Shown here: piece after piece, positions 8,095-12,608 of the stretch | Numbering within the stretch: position 1 is the first letter of the stretch | How the letters are laid out: the number at the start of each line of letters is the position of its first letter | Assembly (NCBI GenBank): GCA_002452295.1 | Contig: DKEX01000071.1 | Location: 1 to 12,608 of the forward strand | DNA length: 12,608 nucleotides | Direction of reading: 5' to 3' | Source of the DNA: Firmicutes bacterium UBA6811 | GTDB taxonomy: Bacteria > Bacillota > SHA-98 > UBA4971 | Translations under genes and position numbers: made by a program | Notes under the pieces: generated by a model | The model's input: only the letters and a program-made list of their open reading frames with translations | The model's database searches: none | Told to the model about the DNA's origin: nothing

Positions 8095-9345
8095 TCAAGT
8101 CAAGCGCGCGGCGAGCGTCCTGCGACAAGCGAGGACCTCGTCGTATATTTCCTGTGTTGCCCGCACCATTCCTTCCACCGAGAATTCCCGGTGGGCCTCG
8201 GCCCTCGCCCGCTCAGCCACGCGGGCCGCCTCATGCGGCCGGAGCAGCGCATCTCGAAGGCAGGCGCCCAGCGCGAGCGGGTCGCCCGGCGCTGCGAGCC
8301 AGCCCGTCCCGGCTGCGACGATCTCCTCCATCCCCGGGCTACGCGCGGCCACGACAGGGACTCCAGCGGCCATTGCCTCGATGAGCGACAGGGACATACC
8401 CTCGGAAAGGCTCGGGAGCGCGAACACATCGAGGGCCCTGTAAAAAGGCACGACGTCCTCTACGAAACCCAGGAAGCGCACCTCGTCACACACCCCAAGC
8501 GTGGCTGCCAGCGCCTCGAGGTCGCCTCGCGCCGGGCCGTCTCCGGCCACGAGGACATCGGGCCGCAGGCCCCATCTGCGGAGATGCGTGACAGCGTGGA
8601 GCAGCACGCCCACGCCCTTATCCGGGATCAACCGCGCGACGGTGCCGACCACTGCCCGCTCGGGGCGGCACCCGAAGGCGCCCCGAGCTTCCGCCACCTT
8701 TTCGGGTGTGGGCGGCCACGCGCCGCCTACGAAGCGGTCGAGCGCCACGCCGTTCGGGACGCATCTCACCTTGTCGGGTCCGAGGCCCGGGATGCGCGAA
8801 TACTCGTCCCAGAGCGCGCGCGACACCACGATCACGCGGTCAGTAACGTGCGCGAGGGACCACTCGAGATAGCCGCACAGGCGTCCTTCCCGGGTGCCCC
8901 GCGTTCTCGAGAGGACTGAATTGTGGACAGTGTAGACGATGGCCGGCCTTCCCCCGGGGCCGGAGTTCGGCCCGCGCGCCACCCGGCGCGCCCAGCGGGA
9001 GAGGCCAGAGGTGCGCTCCAGGAAACGCGCAGCCGCCCGGCCGAGCACCGCCGCTTTGAACCCGTGGAGGTGGCATACGTCCGGCCGGACCCGGCGGATG
9101 AGGCGGGCGAGCGCGAGCGTCGCGGCGGCGTCCCTGTGCAGGGCGGGGTCGCCGTGTATGGCGACACGTTCATATCTGCCGCAACAACGTTCAAGACACT
9201 CTGCGATCTGGGCATCCTCAGGCGCCGCCACGACCACTTCGAACCTGTCGCGGTCCGTGCGCTCCACCAGGCTCATGAGGTGTGTCCTCATGCCGCCCTC
9301 GGAGGGCCTCATCACATGAAGAACCCGGACCCTGTCTCGCAACAT
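8095..9345 (-). CDS. Glycosyltransferase family 4 (GT-B fold)
   Basis: A 416-residue cytoplasmic or membrane-peripheral GT4 enzyme that retains the sugar configuration when moving a sugar from an activated nucleotide donor. The amino-terminal Rossmann half begins VRVLHVMRPSEGGMRTHL, with the Gly-Gly turn at 17-18, and contains PDVCHLHGFKA. The carboxy-terminal half has TVARLIPDKG (R238, K243, the diphosphate-binding pair), VLVAGDGP, and LPSLSEGMSLSLIEAMAAG, which carries the E-x7-E motif (E315, E323). The length is normal. ATG at 9345 has GAGGTG five bases upstream, and both lie inside the hydF reading frame, so its translation probably depends on hydF. The next gene is the phosphatase-like membrane protein, which suggests an envelope polysaccharide or glycolipid task. 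Donor and acceptor cannot be inferred. Confidence 0.92.
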   Translation of the reverse strand: MLRDRVRVLHVMRPSEGGMRTHLMSLVERTDRDRFEVVVAAPEDAQIAECLERCCGRYERVAIHGDPALHRDAAATLALARLIRRVRPDVCHLHGFKAAVLGRAAARFLERTSGLSRWARRVARGPNSGPGGRPAIVYTVHNSVLSRTRGTREGRLCGYLEWSLAHVTDRVIVVSRALWDEYSRIPGLGPDKVRCVPNGVALDRFVGGAWPPTPEKVAEARGAFGCRPERAVVGTVARLIPDKGVGVLLHAVTHLRRWGLRPDVLVAGDGPARGDLEALAATLGVCDEVRFLGFVEDVVPFYRALDVFALPSLSEGMSLSLIEAMAAGVPVVAARSPGMEEIVAAGTGWLAAPGDPLALGACLRDALLRPHEAARVAERARAEAHREFSVEGMVRATQEIYDEVLACRRTLAARLT

Positions 9346-10850
9346 TCCTGCACCTCGACACCGGCGCGGCTTTTCTTGCCACCCTTCCCGCCGCGTTTCG
9401 GTTGCCCTTCCCCACAGAATTGAGCATCCATGTCAGCCGTACGTGGCAATGGCATACTGGGCGGCCCAGGCGCTTTCTGTGCTGGCCTTTCCCGCTTTGC
9501 TCCTGAGCATGGGTCGAGAGATGGCTGCAACCCGCACTTAGGTTGCGCTCCTCCCTGCGCGGGTATGCCCGCCTGTCCCGAGATCGAGATGTCCGCTGCG
9601 CCCGCTGCGCCCCTTGCACCCAGCGTGCCGGCGGCTGCCAGGGGCTCGAGCGCCCTCTCGAGGATGCCGTGGAGGTAGGCGATGAGCACGCCGTAGTTCA
9701 CTATCGGCACCCCGGCAGACCTCACCCGGGCGAGCCTGTGCAGCATCTCCTTCCTGTTGATCATGCACCCTCCGCAGTGCACCACCACGTCGAAGCTCGC
9801 GAGGTCCTCTGGGAACCCTGTGCCCGCCGCCCAGGAGAAACGCAGCTTACCCCCGACCTTCCGCTCGAGCCATGCCGGGATCTTCACCCTGCCGATGTCG
9901 TCGCCGATGGGGTGATGGGTGCAGGCCTCGGCGACGAGGACCCTCGCTCCGGGCTCGAGGCGCGCCACGTGGCGCGCTCCCTGGACGAGCGTGGCGAGGT
10001 CGCCTTTGTGGCGCGCGAAGAGGATGGAAAACGAGGTCAGGGGCACGTCTCGCGGGACCTGCTCCGAGACGGTGCCGAACGCCTGCGAGTCGGTCACTGC
10101 CAGCGCCGGGCGAGTCTTGAGGCTTTCGATGGTGGCGCGGACGGCGTTCTCCTTCACGACGACGGCGCGTGCGTCGTGGTCGAGGAGGTCCCGCAGCGTC
10201 TGGACCTGTGGGAGGATGAGCCTGCCCTTGGGCGCCTCGATGTCCACGGGGACCACGAGGACCACCGTGTCCCCGGGCGCCACGAGGTCGCCGATTATGG
10301 GAGGGCCCTCCCAGTCCTTCGGCGCTTCCTCTATGATCCGCTCCTTGAGCGCACCTATCCCCTGCCCCGTTCTCGAGCTTACGGGCACGAGACCAAGTCC
10401 GAGTTCAGCGCCCCACAGGTCGAGGGGGGCGGCGTCCCGGGCGCGGGCGCCGCCGAAGTCGACGAGGTCCATCTTGTTCGCCACCCCGATCACCGGAATA
10501 CCGCGCTCGCGTATCTCGGCCACGATCGAGCGCTCGTAATCCCTGACACCACGCGTCACGTCCACCACCACGATGGCAAGGTCCGACCTCGCCAGCACCT
10601 GCCTGGTCCGCTGCACCCGGAGTTCACCGAGTTCGCCGGCATCGTCTATCCCGGCGGTGTCGATGATGACCACAGGTCCTACGGGGAGGATCTCCATGGC
10701 CTTGTACACGGGATCCGTGGTGGTGCCGGGGACGTGAGACACGAGGGCGACGTCCTGGTTCGTAAGGGCGTTTATGAGGCTCGATTTGCCCGCGTTCCGC
10801 CGGCCGAATATGGCGATATGCAGCCTGTTGCTGCGAGGAGTGGATTCCAC
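9312..10850 (-). CDS. hydF: [FeFe]-hydrogenase H-cluster maturation GTPase HydF, with an unusual carboxy-terminal tail
   Basis: HydF is the scaffold on which the 2Fe subcluster is assembled before transfer to the hydrogenase. The GTPase domain shows G1 GRRNAGKSS (16-24), G2 GTTTDP, G3 DTAGIDD (64-70), G4 NKMD (125-128) and G5 VSSRTG. A dimerisation domain follows, then the cluster-binding domain with the full family motif C-x-H-x45-H-C-x-x-C: C310, H312, H358, C359, C362. Family members usually end near residue 400-410. Here about 105 residues follow, rich in Gly, Pro, Lys and Ala with five extra Cys (C439, C448, C479, C503, C504). In a 50-codon run of this tail half the codons end in A or T, against 4 of 50 in the core just before it. 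GTG at 10850 has GGGGGAG five bases upstream. It follows hydG by 19 bases, and its last 34 bases overlap the glycosyltransferase gene. The HydF identity is firm; whether the tail is natural is open. Confidence 0.95.
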   Translation of the reverse strand: MESTPRSNRLHIAIFGRRNAGKSSLINALTNQDVALVSHVPGTTTDPVYKAMEILPVGPVVIIDTAGIDDAGELGELRVQRTRQVLARSDLAIVVVDVTRGVRDYERSIVAEIRERGIPVIGVANKMDLVDFGGARARDAAPLDLWGAELGLGLVPVSSRTGQGIGALKERIIEEAPKDWEGPPIIGDLVAPGDTVVLVVPVDIEAPKGRLILPQVQTLRDLLDHDARAVVVKENAVRATIESLKTRPALAVTDSQAFGTVSEQVPRDVPLTSFSILFARHKGDLATLVQGARHVARLEPGARVLVAEACTHHPIGDDIGRVKIPAWLERKVGGKLRFSWAAGTGFPEDLASFDVVVHCGGCMINRKEMLHRLARVRSAGVPIVNYGVLIAYLHGILERALEPLAAAGTLGARGAAGAADISISGQAGIPAQGGAQPKCGLQPSLDPCSGAKRERPAQKAPGPPSMPLPRTADMDAQFCGEGQPKRGGKGGKKSRAGVEVQECCETGSGFFM

Positions 10851-10869
10851 GGATACTCCCCCTTCAGGG

Positions 10870-12375
10870 TTAGAAGTAGAGGTCTCGCTCGCCTTGCTCC
10901 AGCCTGGCGAGGCGCGCCACGGTCTCCTGCCGAACCTTCGGCGACGGGATCATGCCGAGGTGCTGTCTTATGGCCTTCTCCCCCGCCTGCCTGGTCTCGT
11001 CTGACGCATAGTCGAGGAGATACTCCTTGAACGTCAGGATGGCGTTAGGCTGGCAGAGGTTCTGGATCTCGCCGGTCTTGGCGAACTGCATGAACCTGTC
11101 GCCGGTACGGCCCTTTCTGTAGCAGGCCGTGCAGTAGCTCGGGATGTAGCCCGAACGGGCGAGGCTTGCGACGATCTGGTCCGGGCTGCGGTGGTCGTCC
11201 ACGGCGAACTGGACGCTGTCGTCACTCCCGTCTTGCGTTGTGGCTGTGGCCCTGTCGGCCGCCGTGGCGGTGGCGGTGGCGGTAGCAGTGGCAGCGGCGT
11301 CCCTTGCATTGTAGGACGTTTCGTCGCCGCCATCGTGGTCCTCCTTCCTGTAAGCCCCGACACCTGTGCGCGACCCCGCACTGATCTGGGATATCCCTAC
11401 TGCGAAGACCTCGTCGCGGAACCCCGGCCGCTCCCGGGTCGAGAGGATCATTCCAGTATACGGGACGGCCAGGCGCAGGATGGCGACAAGCTTCTTGAAA
11501 TCCCTGTCGCTCACGAGGTGCGGGAACCTCTCGAGCGTAACGCCGCGGGCCGGCCTCAGCCGCGGGACGGAAATCGTGTGCGGGCCGACGCCGAACGTCG
11601 CATCGAGGTGCATCGCGTGGTAGAGCAGGCCCAGGACCTCGAACTTGTAGTCATGGAGGCTGAACAGGGCGCCGATGCCCACATCGTCGATGCCCGCCTC
11701 CATGGCGCGGTCCATGGCACCAAGGTGCCAGTCGTAGTCGGCCTTTGGGCCGGACGGGTGCATCGCTTCATAGGTCGGCCGATGGTAAGTCTCCTGGAAC
11801 AGCACGTACGTGCCGATCTTCGCGGCTTTGAGGCGTCTGTAGTTCTCTACGGTGGTGGCGGCGATGTTTACGTTGACCCGGCGGATGCTCCCGTTGCCCA
11901 GCTTTGTCCCGTAAATGGTTTCGATGACCTCCTCGATGTAGTCCATCGGGCAGTTCACAGGGTGCTCGCCGCACTCGAGGGCAAGGCGCTTGTGCCCCAT
12001 GGACTCGAGGACCTTGACTTCGTCAGCGACCTCGTCCATCGTGAGCCTGCGCCGGGCGAAATCGTTATCGCGCCGGTAGCCGCAGTAAACGCAGTTGTTC
12101 ACGCAGAAGTTCGAGAAGTACAGCGGCGCAAAGAGGACCAGACGCTTGCCGTATATTCGTTCCTTCACCTCGTGTGCGGCCCTGTAGAGAATCTCGAGAG
12201 CCTCATCGCGCGTGGCATTGAGAAGCCTCGCTACTTCGCGCGGCGAGAGACCCTTGGCCTCGCGTGCCTTGTCAGCAATGTCCTGGACCTCACGGACGTC
12301 GGGTTCGGTTGCGTCCTCGAGAAGGCCCATAATCTCGTCGTGCGGGATGAAGTCACACGTCACTCTTTCCTTCAC
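10870..12375 (-). CDS. hydG: [FeFe]-hydrogenase H-cluster radical SAM maturase HydG (tyrosine lyase)
   Basis: HydG cleaves tyrosine with SAM to p-cresol plus CO and cyanide, which become ligands of the diiron subcluster. The SAM cluster motif is FCVNNCVYCGY with C91, C95 and C98 in the C-x3-C-x2-C spacing. The TIM-barrel core is well kept (ECGEHPVN, NVNIAATTVENYR, YVLFQETYHRPTYE, GIGALFSLHDYK, ISVPRLRPA, ISQISAGSRT). The auxiliary cluster ligands are C415, C418 and C441 in the C-x2-C-x22-C spacing known for HydG, so both clusters should form. At 501 residues it is about 30 longer than usual; the extra lies at residues about 343-386 and includes an Ala-Thr repeat. The start is GTG, fixed by an eight-base TCACCTCC complement (12382-12389, read as GGAGGTGA) six bases upstream. 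It is the first gene of the run; hydF follows after 19 bases. hydE is not in the window. Confidence 0.96.
   Translation of the reverse strand: MKERVTCDFIPHDEIMGLLEDATEPDVREVQDIADKAREAKGLSPREVARLLNATRDEALEILYRAAHEVKERIYGKRLVLFAPLYFSNFCVNNCVYCGYRRDNDFARRRLTMDEVADEVKVLESMGHKRLALECGEHPVNCPMDYIEEVIETIYGTKLGNGSIRRVNVNIAATTVENYRRLKAAKIGTYVLFQETYHRPTYEAMHPSGPKADYDWHLGAMDRAMEAGIDDVGIGALFSLHDYKFEVLGLLYHAMHLDATFGVGPHTISVPRLRPARGVTLERFPHLVSDRDFKKLVAILRLAVPYTGMILSTRERPGFRDEVFAVGISQISAGSRTGVGAYRKEDHDGGDETSYNARDAAATATATATATAADRATATTQDGSDDSVQFAVDDHRSPDQIVASLARSGYIPSYCTACYRKGRTGDRFMQFAKTGEIQNLCQPNAILTFKEYLLDYASDETRQAGEKAIRQHLGMIPSPKVRQETVARLARLEQGERDLYF
11236..11298 (-). repeat. Degenerate GCCACC hexamer microsatellite inside hydG, coding for Ala-Thr repeats
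   Basis: On the minus strand, codons for residues 362-371 (11263-11292) are five Ala-Thr pairs, mostly GCC ACC with GCC ACT, GCT ACC and GCC ACG variants. A second short run GCC ACA GCC ACA follows for residues 376-379. The array keeps frame because the unit is six bases. It sits in a loop just before the auxiliary-cluster domain. Such arrays grow and shrink by slippage, which probably explains the extra length of this HydG. Confidence 0.8.
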
Positions 12376-12413
12376 GATATGTCACCTCCGGCTCTGTTAT
12401 CTGACCTGAGTGT

Positions 12414-12429
12414 GCTGCGCGATCGCAGC
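12414..12429 (-). repeat. Inverted repeat GCTGCG-N4-CGCAGC in the hydG leader
   Basis: A perfect six-pair stem with a four-base loop lies about 40 bases upstream of the hydG start. On the minus strand, flanking GTGT and ACAC could add four more pairs with a nine-base bulge on one side. This would form a stable RNA hairpin in the leader. No T run follows, so it is not an intrinsic terminator by itself. Confidence 0.45.
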
Positions 12430-12461
12430 GAACGCCGCACACGAGCAACTGCAGGAATCAC

Positions 12462-12481
12462 GGCCGCTCTTCTGCGCGGCC
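12462..12481 (-). repeat. Inverted repeat GGCCGC-N8-GCGGCC in the hydG leader
   Basis: A perfect six-pair GC stem with an eight-base loop. Neither strand has a following T run, so a terminator is not supported. It could be an RNA hairpin or a chance GC palindrome. Confidence 0.35.
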
Positions 12482-12532
12482 CTCCCTCAAAATGCCAAGT
12501 CCGCAAACGCTGGTCCCGGCCTCATCGCCGGA

Positions 12533-12550
12533 TTGGCACGGATTTGCCAA
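12533..12550. repeat. Operator-like palindrome TTGGCA-N6-TGCCAA upstream of hydG
   Basis: An 18-base dyad with perfect six-base arms, and a third half-site TGCCAA at 12493-12498. The size and symmetry fit a dimeric transcription factor site. I do not recognise the regulator; the arms do not match Rex, Fnr, CcpA or CIRCE sites. Confidence 0.4.
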
Positions 12551-12568
12551 CCCACGCTCGGCGCACAT

Positions 12569-12586
12569 AGAGACTAGAGAGACTAA
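12569..12586. repeat. Near-perfect tandem repeat TAGAGACTA / GAGAGACTA
   Basis: Two adjacent nine-base units differ only at the first base. It is the most AT-rich patch in the leader. No function can be assigned. Confidence 0.35.
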
Positions 12587-12608
12587 GTAGATCGCCACAG
12601 ATTCGCGC

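Larger units (their letters stand above)
12376..12608 (-). promoter_or_regulatory. Upstream leader of hydG with several short inverted repeats
   Basis: These 233 bases hold no supported gene on either strand. Next to hydG lies a perfect ribosome binding site (12382-12389). Three perfect six-base inverted repeats follow further upstream (12414-12429, 12462-12481, 12533-12550) and a near-duplicate nine-base repeat (12569-12586). No convincing sigma-A promoter pair is visible, so the promoter may lie beyond the right edge, or a non-standard sigma factor may be used. A role in controlling the hydGF transcript is inferred only from position. Confidence 0.4.

Noticed and set aside
9365..9395. CGCGGC / GCCGCG inverted repeat in the hydF tail as a terminator
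   Set aside because: The loop is 19 bases and no T run follows on the minus strand. It may be a relic of an old intergenic region, but the evidence is too thin.
9543..11030. A 495-codon open frame on the plus strand opposite hydF and the end of hydG
   Set aside because: Its translation is rich in His, Arg, Gly and Asp without domains. It is the expected antisense shadow of a high-GC gene, and the minus-strand product is unmistakably HydF.
12533..12550. Sigma-54 promoter (TGGCAC...TTGC) reading rightward
   Set aside because: The GG and GC elements are one base closer than the strict sigma-54 spacing, and the same bases are explained by a perfect dyad. No gene is visible downstream in that direction.
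11191..12570. A 459-codon open frame on the plus strand opposite hydG and its leader
   Set aside because: No motif, and it begins across the Ala-Thr microsatellite as a run of Gly. It is an antisense shadow of hydG.
1..12608. CRISPR arrays, tRNA or rRNA genes, insertion sequences, phage attachment sites
   Set aside because: I looked for regular repeats, cloverleaf-like segments, transposase motifs and terminal inverted repeats on both strands and found none.

Overview
The window is GC-rich DNA (I judge above 60 percent) with every recognisable gene on the minus strand. Genes start with GTG or ATG behind strong GGAGG-type ribosome binding sites. The gene content points to a high-GC anaerobic member of the Bacillota (Clostridia, Limnochordia or Moorella-like): the [FeFe]-hydrogenase maturases HydG and HydF, and a YhaO/YhaN-type Mre11-Rad50 pair known from Bacillus. 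This assignment is inference; no rRNA or other marker is present.

In transcription order (right to left): a 233-base leader with several short inverted repeats (12376-12608); hydG (10870-12375), the radical SAM tyrosine lyase that makes the CO and CN ligands of the H-cluster; hydF (9312-10850), the GTPase scaffold for the 2Fe subcluster; a GT4 glycosyltransferase (8095-9345) overlapping hydF by 34 bases; and a polytopic membrane protein with an extracytoplasmic alkaline-phosphatase-like domain (5629-8073). The spacings (19 bases, 34-base overlap, 21 bases) suggest one transcript linking hydrogenase maturation to an envelope pair. After a 105-base gap come yhaO-like (4387-5523) and yhaN-like (1070-4390) genes with overlapping stop and start, then a strong hairpin directly after the yhaN stop. 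Next is an EamA-family permease (203-940) cut after its first half, and at the left edge a fragment of a branched-chain amino acid type ABC transporter binding protein (1 to about 345).

Most genes belong to known families, and I see no clear new multi-gene system. The notable points are: (a) an abrupt junction near 323-360 where a permease gene runs into the interior of an unrelated binding-protein gene, from either a deletion or an assembly error; (b) a HydF with an extra tail of about 105 residues whose codon use differs sharply from the core and looks like translated former intergenic DNA; (c) a HydG with an Ala-Thr microsatellite insertion just before its auxiliary cluster domain; (d) a Rad50-like ATPase carrying a transmembrane hairpin where Rad50 has its zinc hook; (e) a little-characterised phosphatase-like membrane protein; and (f) palindromic elements in front of hydG.
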